Source of the DNA: Penelope pileata
Taxonomy: Eukaryota > Chordata > Aves > Galliformes > Cracidae
Direction of reading: 5' to 3'
Assembly: GCA_013396635.1 (NCBI GenBank)
Contig: WBMW01003957.1
Location: 203,598-267,597 of the forward strand
Length of the DNA stretch: 64,000 nt
The position numbers and the translations under genes are program-made. The stretch's first letter is position 1; the number at the start of each line of letters is the position of its first letter. The notes under the pieces were generated by a model that searched no databases, was not told the DNA's origin, and saw only the letters and a list, made by a program, of their open reading frames with translations. Shown here piece after piece: positions 52,549 through 64,000 of the stretch.

Positions 52549-55500
52549 GAGACCATGTTTAAGAGGTGTTCCAGGAGCAGAGATCTGCAGAAGAACAACA
52601 AAACTCTCTAGAGCCATACAACTGGGCAAGCATCAGAACAAGTCACTGCCTGGCATAGGGAAGGATAAAGCTCCAATGCGCTGAGCATTAACAGAAATGG
52701 TATACACTGAAGTGCACTGAAAGCTTTGGTTTCAGATTACCTCCATAGTGGTAAAGAGATCAAAATATGAGAAAACATTCTTTCGATTGCCTCCTGAGTT
52801 TTGTATGGTTTTACCCTGGGCAGCCCATTAGCACTGAGTGACACAGCACACACACTCAGAAGACACGCTCCAGCTCCAGGAATATGGCTCTGCAGATCTC
52901 CTCCCTCCTGAGCACAGAGACTGTGCCTGACACTGCTATTAAGAAAATATCAACTAAAGGAAGACTACACTACAAATGTTTCACTCAGTTACACCTCCTG
53001 CACCCAGTTTGTTCTACAGGATCCAGACTGGGTGGAGATATACTTAGTAAAGTTCCCATTTCAGACTAATACTAGATCAAAAATACAAAGCGCAAAGATT
53101 TCTTACCTACAGGAAGAAGTTACTCTCTTCATCAATTTTGGTTTTTGCTTTTCTCTCTTTTCTCCCCCTGAACAGGTGGTTTACATCTCAGATAAAGTAT
53201 AAGGCTCCAATTCACTAAGACCCACCACGCACATGCTGCAGGGCCTGAAGATGCACTTGAGAACACTCACAGCGGTCTCTGCTTCGCTTTCCACTGACTA
53301 GCTCTGCAGAGCTGTCCTCAAATTTCTCGCTCCAGCCAATCTAGCACACACAGACCAACAGTCTCTCTCCCTTTCTAGCTCAGTGCCAGCAATAACTTTT
53401 GAGATTCTCAGTTTGCAAACCAGCCAAATGCAAGTATTTTTCATTTGTTTTGGGTTTTGGAAGACCTTTGAATTCAACTAAATATACACTAATCCCTCGG
53501 CTTTTCCTTAAGTTTCAGTGTAACTGAATCCCTTTTTTGAACATTTTGGCAGATCTTCACCTCTGATCTGAACCGGCCTTGTATTCTAGTCAGTAACCTG
53601 CTACACTTAAGTCTCCAGAGGAAAAAGTTACACAAGAACTAACAGAGTACGTCTCATTTGGATAAAACAACTAATACACTGAGAGTGCAATATTTTGGCT
53701 TCAAATACTTAGCCCTTATACTCGGTTTTCCTGGAATTCCCTTTGCTACAGCTGGGCATTTGAAGCTGCTAACACAACAGAATAAAATTGGAATGAAATT
53801 CGAAGGCAAAATAGCCTACAAAACTTTTAAAGAACTGCAGATAACGGCTGAATTTTCTATATACTAAAATACATACCTATGCGTGGGGAGGTATAAAAGG
53901 AAATATTACCCTAACCACTACTACTTCTGTGGTATAAGTTCTGGGATGTGAATATTAAAGGCATTATTCTTCAGAGGTGTATCTGTACTGCACAGTTTGC
54001 GAGCTCAGGCAGCAATTCTTCCTCCCCAGCCCAAAGTGAAGACTTCACTAGCCCATTTCTCCACAAGACATTTATTTTTATATCCTATTAACACACAAGA
54101 TCATCAGATGTGTCAGACGCAGGACATTAGAGACCACGCAAGCAATAAAATGTCTCTCTCTTCTTCCCTTAATTCCAGCTGGGGGGAAAACATTCACATC
54201 ATTAGGCAATTGCATGCCTATGGCATATTCCTGCTGTCCAAACAAGTGCAGCTTCATTATTTCTGTCCTAGGTTCAGTACACTGTTACAAGTTTCAATTC
54301 CATAAATGCTTTTTCAATAGAAAGATTTCCACAAATCTCAAGAGCTCGCAACATAATATATGCTACATAAGAGTCTTCCTTCAATATTTTAGTTAATGAT
54401 TTCAGGTATTTGGTGTGATACATTGTTGGCTTATTCTTCAATCTCTTCTGCAGATCATTCTTTCCTATGTTTTTTCCCCATTTTACAGTAAACAAAAATT
54501 GATTTTTCTCTCCAAGCTTCCTATGAAGAGGGTTATTTTTCTAACAAATGAATATTTCATTTTAAATCACATTAGTTAGGACACAAATAGCACACACTAA
54601 CCATACACACAGCAAACATCAGTAGTACCTTAAGCTTAATACAGCAGACGCAATATCCATCTTTTTATGGTTTCTGAAGCACGCCCTTGAACCGCCTTTA
54701 AGTCCCAGTACAATACAAAGTAAGGAAGATATTACATCTTTCCAAATAGTCAAAATTCCTCAGCTTCCCTCTCCCAGCAGAACAGAGGGGAAAAGCAGAA
54801 ATGTAAGGTACTTACCACTCAATGTGCACAGAAAGGGCAGAAATAAATATAAGCAAATACAGTCACAAAAAGACAGTTGCATTAGACAGAGTTTAACAAA
54901 AACTTTTCAGTGTACAACTTCACCTCCAAATTCTAAGAGCTATAGGCTCCTAAATAACGAACAGACCTTGTTATCTTCACAGATCACAAGAACAGATTTT
55001 CACAGATCTCTGGCAGAACACCAGGCACCTGCAGACAACTAGCTGAAAACCACTGCTTTAAGACACTCAAAAGACAGCTTTTGGAGCTGGGCACAAGCAG
55101 GGCAGACAAGTGAAATATGAGCATGACTATACACACACGCCCTATTGAGATGGGTCCAAGCAGCACTGACACAGATTTGAATCAAGTTCAGCCTGCCACT
55201 ACTAGAGAACAGTTGGGCAGGCTCCCAGTCAACAAGAGCAGACAGTAGATGAGTTAACTGCACAGCTATATTACCCACATAACTAATTATCTGAGCCTGG
55301 AAGAGTAAAGAAATGAAGTTATGTTCTGTTAAATCTACCAGGGTCTTTTTTAAACCAGCATCTATAGGGCCACTATCTACAACCCTGCAGAATACACGTG
55401 TTAGCTAAGCTGGGCATTGGAACTAGCTTAGCCGGGTCAGTACAGAAGTTAGTAAAGTACTTTATCCCCCCCAAAATTGGGAAAATTATAACCCATGCTG

Positions 55501-57382
55501 TGCATTGTACTTTGGCAACTAGACTATTTCCATATTTGAACAGGTATCTCTGCGGAACATTGCACTTTAAACATCCAAAAAAAAACCAAAAAGAAACAAG
55601 TGAGCCTGAAGTTATTCCTAAAGAAATCCTAGTGCCTCCTTCCCAAATTCTATCACAAGGCAACCTGTAACTTGCATCAACTTCTGATTAAGCTACTGTG
55701 GTTGATGTTCAAAGAGCTTTGCTGTGGCAGAATGTTCTACTGAACAAACTGCATTTCCCTAACGTAGAATTCTGCCAGAAAAGCATAGACAGTGATTTTT
55801 TACAGTGCAGTTCTCTTTCAGAAGGACAGTTCTTCAAAGTGTTAAGTAAGCTTTAACTCAACTACTGCTTATTCATTTATTACTACAAGGTTGGAGAAAA
55901 TGAACTCTCTCCATGAACGTTGGAGGAAAGCAGAGGAAGAAGGAAGAAAAAGGAATAGCCTCCAACAGACTAACTCCTCCAAATGAACCAAATAATCTGT
56001 ATTTAAAGCTTCACTTTCTGTAAGAGTCTAAGTAAAAAATCTCATGAGTATCTCAAATTTAACTTTTTCATATCTCTTTCAGTTTGTAGCTTCCTAAAAG
56101 GGTTGTCACAGCCTCACTACACCAAGATTACGCCCTAATGATCTCCTTATCTGGCATGTTCTTGGGGCACAGACCTCAACACATAGCCAGTTTAAATAAC
56201 CAGACAAAGAGAAAAGTGTTTCTCCACACCTCTCAATAACACTACTTCTACCATTGGTCAGTTGTGCAACCTCTAAGATGAAACAAGAGCTATCCAGTGA
56301 CCTATCCACAGACTTGCATACAGCACTAACACTTTCTACAACTCTTTAAATACACTACTTCTAATAGGATTGGAATCTATTTCTGCATGAACATCAGTTC
56401 AGAGTGAATTAAGTTGCCTTCAAATCTCAAAAATATGTTCCTAAATCAGCTGAATCCATCCTACACCGATTTCACCTTATGAATGATGCTGGAGTCCAAC
56501 AAAGACAAACAGATGCTTTAGACAAAACACCGGCTTAAATTTTTCAGAGGCCACAGCTCTGGCCAGTGTCTCAAACATTGTTACCCTTTCAAAGAAAATT
56601 AGCACACAGATAGGTAAGTCAATATGTAGACAAGCTTTCTGCGAGAAAAACAGGCTATTATTTGAAGTCCAACTACCAAGCCCTGTGATAAGGCTTCTGG
56701 AAGTGGAAAGCCATACAAGCCACCTGCATATCCCACTTCACCTGTATTAACAGAAATAGATGCCAGATCTATGTCATGTCTTCCTTCAGAAGACATACGT
56801 AACAGTACACTTTTTAAAGGGGTAAAAAGATCTAATTGAAATATGAAGTCCATAATTTTAATTTTTTTTGCCTTCCTTCATCCATTGCCATAAAAACTAC
56901 AGTGTTCTTTCAGAAATACTCTTCCATGAACTGATTTTGTCAGTTTCCTACCTTGTAGGAACACAATTCCTAACTTGCAGAAATCTAACAAGCATAAGCA
57001 CAAACTCTTCACGTATCTCAAACATTTTCTGGAAATATTACCAACAAAATAAATCTGCTTGGCCGGTAACAAGGACATTATCAGCAACATGTAGGCTACT
57101 CATTTCCCTTTGTACCCCTCTTCAGAAGAGCGTTTGTCTTCCAGACAGAAGAAGCTCTCCATCAAAACGTAAAGAGTTCAATATTCAAACTTTGAGGTTT
57201 GGGGTTTTAACAAGAAGCTAAATATAACCAACACAGCAATAATTAAGTCAGAGGTGCAAGACTTTCTTGTTCAGCTCCTACTATTTGAAAGCCCTTCCAA
57301 GAATTTTCCATCAGGAAAATACCTGCAGCAAAACAAGCGTACATACATTAAAAGTTACATAGATACTAAAAAAAAAAAAAAA

Positions 57383-57426
57383 NNNNNNNNNNNNNNNNNN
57401 NNNNNNNNNNNNNNNNNNNNNNNNNN
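57383..57426. other. Assembly gap (44 N) after a poly-A tract
   Basis: A run of about 15 A precedes the Ns. The gap is a probable sequencing stall at a homopolymer, and its length is unreliable. Confidence 0.98.
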
Positions 57427-60400
57427 AATTAACCACTTGAAAGTAGGTTTAAAAAGAGCATTACCAAGTACTGCCTGATTTTGAATAACTTCAACCTAAT
57501 TTAAATGTAAGTGTGCTACATAGGAAATGAAAATCCCACCTTAGCACCCTAAGAACAGCACATACAAGCAGCTTGCATTCAGCTACATTCCCTTCACAAA
57601 GTTAAAGCACCAAAGGACCTAAAGCACTGGTTTCATACCTTTTATCTAATTTAACTACCCAGAATGCTTCAGTTTCTTTGGCTACCCATTGCTGCACCTG
57701 TTTCCAAAACATCTTCAGCTGGCTTAGCCTGTGACTAATGGCAGCCACGTCCAGGGAGGGGCTATTTAAGGAAAGATCCTTGCTACGATTCCACAAAACT
57801 CTTCACTGTACCAAAAATATTATTCTTTGCTCCTTAAACTTGCATAGGTGATATAAGATTATATGCGCTGCTTTCAGATGCACTGAAGCTATTCTGTAAA
57901 GCCCAGTTATTTATTAAAAGTCCTTAAGCCTCTTATACTAAAACCTTGGGGTTTTTTTTAGCCTCTTTTCAAAAAGTAACACTTGGGATTACTGAAGCAA
58001 AAGAGAAAAAAGTCTATCCAAGTGTACCGTATCTCAGCAGTTTTACTGTTACTCTCCACGTGAAGCCCCGCTGCCCTCGGAAGCTGAGCAGGAGCCCCCA
58101 GCAGCCCCCCCCTGCCCAGGGGAACGTGGTGCTCTCACAGAGCCCATCGGCAAAATGGCCCCGTGTCACTCACACCAGCAGCTCATGCTATCAGCAACGT
58201 ATGTCAATTAAACCATTATTAGCTACTTTTATAATCTTTTTCTGCAAGCGTTAGAGGATCATCAATGAGAAAGAAACTGAAGGGCATGGCTCAAAGTACA
58301 GACCCAACCTTCCAGTACTACCACATACGTGCTGAGCCCCCTCCCATACTTCCTTTCACAGAAACACCATGCATCATCACTACTGGCAGAGGCGCGCCTA
58401 CCCAAAAAGTCTGCACGGGCCCTTCCAAGCAGCTGACACGTGCCACATTCTCGTTCTGCACTCGGCAGGAATGCTGTCTCGGTGGGCATGAAAGCTGAAT
58501 GAAGAGAAACTGCCAGACAAAAGAGGCTGCAGTTCCTTTGGAACTAAGTTTCCTTGTAAAAACAGTGCATTTGCAGGCGGCATTCAAGTATTTCAGTCTT
58601 TTTTTTTTTTTTCACAACTTTACTTTTGAGCAAGCGTTGTAAGGATTATGCAAGTACAGCAGTAAGGCAGCAGAGCTCTGGAGCTGATCTGGAAACGTGT
58701 GGAGTGGAGCACCTGCAGCCTACTGCTTCCTCTGATATTTCTGTCACGATAACAGAAGCTGATTTGCTTCCTCAGAACTCCAGCTAAGTAAACACGCTAC
58801 ACACATCGACAGTAACCTGATCAGACCAGCGTAAGGATCAAGAATGACTTTTATTCCACACAATAGATGCTATGCTTGATATTTATTGTCAGAGCATAAT
58901 TAAGATTTTATTACACCAATTCAAATGTCCAGTTAAGTGCTGCTGTGCAACATGTTATTCCAGTCAGAAAAAAGGTGGGATTGTTCTGTATTTTAATGCC
59001 ACGTAGTGTAAGTATACTTACTTTACTGAACTAAGTAATACTGAGCAAATATATTTATTTGTACATGAATACATAGATAATATTTATTCCCTAGCCAAAA
59101 ACCAGCCTTCGTCTCATTTAGAGATGACCTCCACCACCTGAGCTGCTCTCTAGATGCTACTAATGCCATGTACACTACCGGTGGGAAACAACAGCCCATC
59201 ACAGGGGGACATACACACTTCTCTTATGTTGATACACTATTATTTTGCTGTTATCAAAAGAGATCTTTTTTCCTCCCTATGTAGAATGTAACTAAACTCA
59301 TCCAGTTTACTTACGTCTAAAAACCTGAATCACCCTACACCAGGAAGTGCATACATACAAACATATATTCTGTATTACCCAAGAAAAGTCAATGTATGAA
59401 ATAATTAAGAGATTTATTTTAATACAGTGGAGTTTGTCCGTACATTTTGGCTACCATTGGGCCAAGTAAACTGAAATCAGAGTATCAGCTCAACAGCCAA
59501 AGAACTACCGACAAATAAAAAATGAATTACCAAAAAAAGATGTCTACCATCCATCCCAATACTTCCTGGAACCTGACGTTAAATAATGCCAGGGAACACA
59601 GTTAAAACAATAGCTCCAGCAGCCCATTCCAAAGCGGATCAAGAATAGATTCTTGTCATGTTCCAGCCCACGTATGTAACACTGTCCATCACCAGGCAAC
59701 ATCATCTTTTGTACTACTTGATTTTTAGGAATGTAAAAACCATACTACTAGTAATCTGTAAGTAAAGGAATGAATCCAAATTTAAATGTCTCCTAACCTG
59801 TCCAACATCACAGGAAGATATGCTTGAAATTTCTACAAAGATGATTAAAAACATCACACAGTTGCCCCCAAATCATGTCCTGTAGGTAAATGAATGCAGA
59901 TTGAAAAAGTTCCACAAGATGACCTCAGAATGAGTCTGCAGGCACAAAATGGAAACAACCCAAAGTGGAATTATTTTCTCCATTCTTTTCTCTGTTCTAG
60001 GCAGCAACTTAGAGGTACATATCATGTTCTAGCTCTTAAACCATAATGCAGTCCTACTTTTCCTAAAGTACTTTGCTGTTTTCCCCCAATGCACACCTAC
60101 CATGACAACTTTCCAATGAAATTATAGTGGGAATTTACAAAATTATTCCTGTGTTTTCAGAAGCACTTTTAAATTTATGGCAGCAAAAAGATTAAGAATT
60201 ATACAATTTTCTTCCTAAGTTTAGAGATTTAATTTAGGTAACACTGGTTTAATATTACAGCATCATCTATTTTTCAATAAACAGTGCAGCAAAAGAAGTT
60301 AGAGTGAAAACACATATTCCATTAGAAATCCCTGAATTCTAAAATGTTACCGTAACATCTATGAATTTCCAAAATATCTCAACCCTTTCTTATTTCTCAC

Positions 60401-62701
60401 ACAAAAAGAAGTTACATTAACCTACATGTCACAGAATTAACAAAAAGATTAAGCTAACATTCTTCCACTGATACACAAGATATTGTAAGGTCTATCTTCC
60501 ACCTTTATAAATTAATTTCAAGCATTCTTTCTGAACTCAGAAGAATGCATTCTACATCTATCTTCAAGAAAACAGGAAGCGGACTATTTTAAATGCACAA
60601 ATAAGAGATTTAGCTCTACCCGTCTCCTGTTGAGAAAAAAGCTGGAAATCTAAAGGAAAACAATTATCACAGTGGATCAGGTTGCCCTGCCACAAACGGA
60701 AACATTTTTTCCTCAAATCACAGAATTGAAAAATAAACAAAATTATGCCCCATTATTTATTATCAGCTAAAAGCTTCTCTCAGATACATTCGGATCTGAA
60801 TTTTGCTCAAGTCAAATGACTTCTCCCCGCCCTTAGAAAGACCCGTATAAACGATGAACAATAATGTTAGAAAGGTGTGTAAGAGGAGAAGTGGGACGGA
60901 TCCCAGACAAAAGCTCCGTAAGAACCCCAGTTCTTCAAAGGGAAGATGTTAAATATCATCCAAATTTTTACATCAAGTTTATGGTAATAAAGCAGAAGGT
61001 GTCATGCACCTTACTCCTACCATCTCCACCTGACATAACTCCTGTCACTGAGTCTCCACTGACCTACTCACAAATATATGGGCCTTTTCTTAACACATGG
61101 AGAACCAAAAGTGCAACTTCTATTCCCTTATCAAAGTAAGGGTGAGATAATTTCTCCCCAGATTATTGTTTCTGACTGCTTTGATTTGGAATAAAGGTAG
61201 CACAATCTTCTATCCACCAGCTAAAGTATCTATTGTCAGAGTATTAACATAAATGTTAGTTCCCTGAAGATTGTCAAGGGATAGGAATTTAATATTTACA
61301 TATCTTGTTCTGCAGAAAACTATATACCAACTCTTCCTCTAGTTTGGAGGGAAAAAAAAAAAGATTATTATTAATGACACTTTTTCCAAGCACTGAATAA
61401 GAACTTTTAAGTGGGGGAAACAGATAAGTAAAGCTCAAGTTGGTGTCCCCCAAAAAATGCAATACTTTCTTTCTCTGTGTGTAATACTACCTCTCCATCT
61501 TTTGAACTTGAAATCAGTGTTGATCATGTCAAAACTAAGTTTTCTTCATTACTTTCAAAACACATCACCTATACAATTCAATCTTTTCACCCAACACCTT
61601 TTAGAAGGCATGGGCTTCAAGCCTATAGAAATATAGCCTGTAGTAAGCCTAGAAAAAGCCTATGTGGTAATTTCACACCTAGGTAATTTACCAAATATTT
61701 AGCTTCATGACTACAAACTGCTAACTTCACAGAGGGATGGGACAGAAGTTGTGTTAACAAGCAGTTTAAGCCACTTCAAATCAGTTTGGGTGCTTTCCTC
61801 TCCTTCCTTCTGTTCAAATCTAGAGTCATGGACCTGCTAACAGTGTATATATTTGATGGTGGAGTTAATTTCAGTTTCGTTCAGTCTACCTTGGGACCTC
61901 AAAAATGGACTATTGACACAAAAGACAGCAAGAATCAACAGCCAGAAGCAGGGGAGGAAGACGAGACTGTATTCTTCCACTGACTGTACAAGCTCACGAA
62001 GCCAAATCCTTTGGTGTAGGTTGTTAGGGGAGAAATTAACAGACTCAGCAATGACAAAAAACATCAGAATTGCTCTCCTGTCCAAGAATGGTGTTACCCT
62101 CACCACTGTGATCTGCTTGACAATAGAGATCTATTGAACTAGCATGTTTACATTCACATTTAGCTTAAATCATAACTGCTAAGAGTATTACTCAAAGTGG
62201 TCTGCAGAAGTCACCAAAGACTCCATAATTTGGGAAACCTGGATGTCTGAAGATCTTTTCTTCAGCATACTGACTACCCTCTTCACACCACAGAGCACAC
62301 ACTGCCTCAAAGAGGAGAGCAATGGGAGCAAACAATAAGTCCAGGCAAACTAGAGATAACTACTGCTTCTGCTCACAGTAAGGCAAATGCCTTCATACGG
62401 TTGGGTACTACAATGTTTCTGCTTTGCTTGCAAGAAAAGCCTTCACAGTGTTCCCCTACATGGTCAGAGAATCCCATAACAGAGCCCCATAAGCAATTAC
62501 ATACTCAGGAAGTCACCAGCACACAGTGGTCGTACGTAATACAGGCTGCTCATGTCGCTCCTAGTTTTCTACAGGTAACTCAGCAACACCCTCCACCACC
62601 CTGCTTTGACAGTCTCACAGATGCCTTTCCAAAGCTTGCCTACAAACATTTCTTGCTAAACAGGTCATGACTGCTTTATATGCTGGCTTCCAAGTCGGAG
62701 A

Positions 62702-62730
62702 GAAAAAAAAAAAAAGAAAGAAAGAAAGAA
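62702..62730. repeat. Simple repeat: A run and (GAAA)n
   Basis: An A-run passes into four GAAA units. It could be a variable microsatellite. No associated retroelement body is recognised on its left. Confidence 0.93.
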
Positions 62731-64000
62731 CACAATAGCTCTTTATTGAATTTCTTCCCTGCTTCAAACTATTCTTCAGAAGAAAAATAGACATCTTGTT
62801 GAGGATAGAATATCAAAGTGGCCTGCAGTCTTTTCCATACTTGAATTCCTTAAAAAATCCTCTCATCTGGTCACCCCATGTTAGCCAATTAAAAAAAAAA
62901 AAAGTATGGCTTTCCATCAAAACCCTTTAAAATAATTTTTAATCACTGAAATTTACTTAATGCATAAGGCTAAACAAGTTTCCTTATTTCCTTGAAGGCT
63001 TTTTGAAATCTTCTAAGAAGTCTTTAAAAATTCATTCCACGCACAAACATCCAGCAAGCGCAGCAACTGGACAACACTGCAAGTGCTACATAGGAGGGCA
63101 GAACAGATGTATTTGTTACTGAAGCACATGAACTAAAAAGCAAGCAGCAATACAAATCCCAATTTAGCAACATTTCTCAGCTGTGACCTGAATCATATTT
63201 AAGACAGGAGCAGTTTGAGATCCATGTTTATTCAGATTTGTACACTTTCGTAGAAATAGCTGAAAGGCCCATCGTAGTAGCTAGAACTGCAGAGAATGTA
63301 CTACTGCATTTCACAGGGGGTTAACTACTTTCAGGTAAGCACAGAACCGATAAATAATCCAGCAAGTGGATGGCTCTGTAGGGCGTTACGGTGCCAATTC
63401 CATTTAAACTCTGTCTCTTCCCACAAAATCTGTTTCTTACGTTTTTCAAATGAGATCTCAAATGCTCTACATTTTTCACGCTATCATAAAACTATTTATT
63501 TTTGAGACAAAAGTGTCTATCTGTAGGATTTAAATAAAATTTTGCAATCAATTTGCAACAATGGTACCATTTCCACTTTTCTCGAAGTTTTTTCAGTTTA
63601 CATGACCAGCGAGACATTCAAACTGAGTGTTTGACAGCGCCTGTAAAGCTCCATACATCAAAAAGATTGCATTTTGTTTGGAAAGACTTCTCAACTACAA
63701 TGCAGAATTTCTTTAAAAACACATACCATGTCTATCACAGCACGCTTCCGCGCTAGATGCATGTAACGCTTGTAGTTTCAGATTACAAAGTGAATTGAAT
63801 AACCATCCTAAAATGTCCTCCTAGTGAAGACGTGCACATCCATTCCTCTGGCTGCTACCATTTTTCTTAGACAGTATTCTGATACAATAGTTAGGCTGCT
63901 ATGAGACTCTTGATCCAAAAATCCTTCACCAGGTTTCTAGATAATACAGGCAAATCAACTTTTCCAATTGTCATAGCCTGTTACCACTTCAGTGTTCTCA

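Larger units (their letters stand above)
43641..64000. other. 20 kb with no recognised gene (far upstream part of ARID4B or intergenic)
   Basis: No exon of ARID4B or of the neighbour expected from human order (GGPS1) is recognised. It holds the old CR1 at 48655-49190, a GC-richer patch at about 49300-49760, two small gaps, homopolymer and GAAA repeats, and an exon-like frame on the minus strand at 57639-57796. Whether it is the first intron or intergenic depends on where ARID4B transcription starts. Confidence 0.6.

Noticed and set aside
53104..53134. Minus-strand ATGAAGAGA before gtaac, and a strong gtaaga donor at 53105, as a possible ARID4B start exon
   Set aside because: The strong donor version puts the ATG out of frame with the exon at 39441-39551 and soon meets a stop. 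The ATGAAGAGA version is in phase but needs a weak donor and adds an Arg not present in the human protein.
1..64000. CRISPR arrays, operons, tRNA or rRNA genes, or a novel multi-gene system
   Set aside because: None is visible. The window is a single vertebrate gene with introns and dispersed repeats.

Overview
The window is vertebrate, almost certainly avian, nuclear DNA. It is AT-rich, with widely spaced short exons, CR1 LINE fragments carrying the typical 3' end, and a fragment of an avian-type endogenous retrovirus. There is no prokaryotic gene organisation. Three runs of N and two single Ns mark it as a draft assembly.

One gene is recognisable: ARID4B (SAP180/BCAA, a subunit of the SIN3-HDAC corepressor complex), read right to left on the minus strand. 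I could place 15 consecutive coding exons between 39551 and 2785. They chain without a frame break into 611 codons plus two bases. The chain covers the N-terminal Tudor region, the RBB1NT/PWWP-like region, the whole ARID DNA-binding domain, an acidic/lysine-rich linker and most of the chromo-barrel. It is ARID4B rather than ARID4A because of segments such as IKTAKRLVKVK, SSSSSSDEDEDD and KKALWFPALV. The first visible residue matches residue 3 of the human protein, so the exon with the initiator Met (MK-) is missing. The rest of the chromo-barrel and the C-terminal half lie beyond the left edge.

Layout. 1-2784 is intron. 2785-3036 is the poly-Glu/chromo-barrel exon. 3037-13115 is a 10-kb intron with a retroviral RNase H fragment (8556-9007), a 443-bp gap and a small CR1 piece. 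13116-16573 holds the linker and ARID exons. 16574-21937 is an intron with a CR1. 21938-30830 holds the RBB1NT/PWWP-like exons and the end of the Tudor region. 34701-39551 holds the first Tudor exons. At about 42880-43640 lies a CpG island with a good minus-strand splice donor at its edge, a likely promoter and non-coding first exon. From about 43.7 kb to 64 kb I recognise no exon, only a degraded CR1, simple repeats and two small gaps.

I found no new biological system. The points most worth checking are a non-canonical GC-AG intron confirmed by reading phase (donor at 21936-21937), the missing start exon, a frame-neutral cassette-type exon carrying the chromo-barrel, and an intact antisense retroviral RNase H frame running into an assembly gap.
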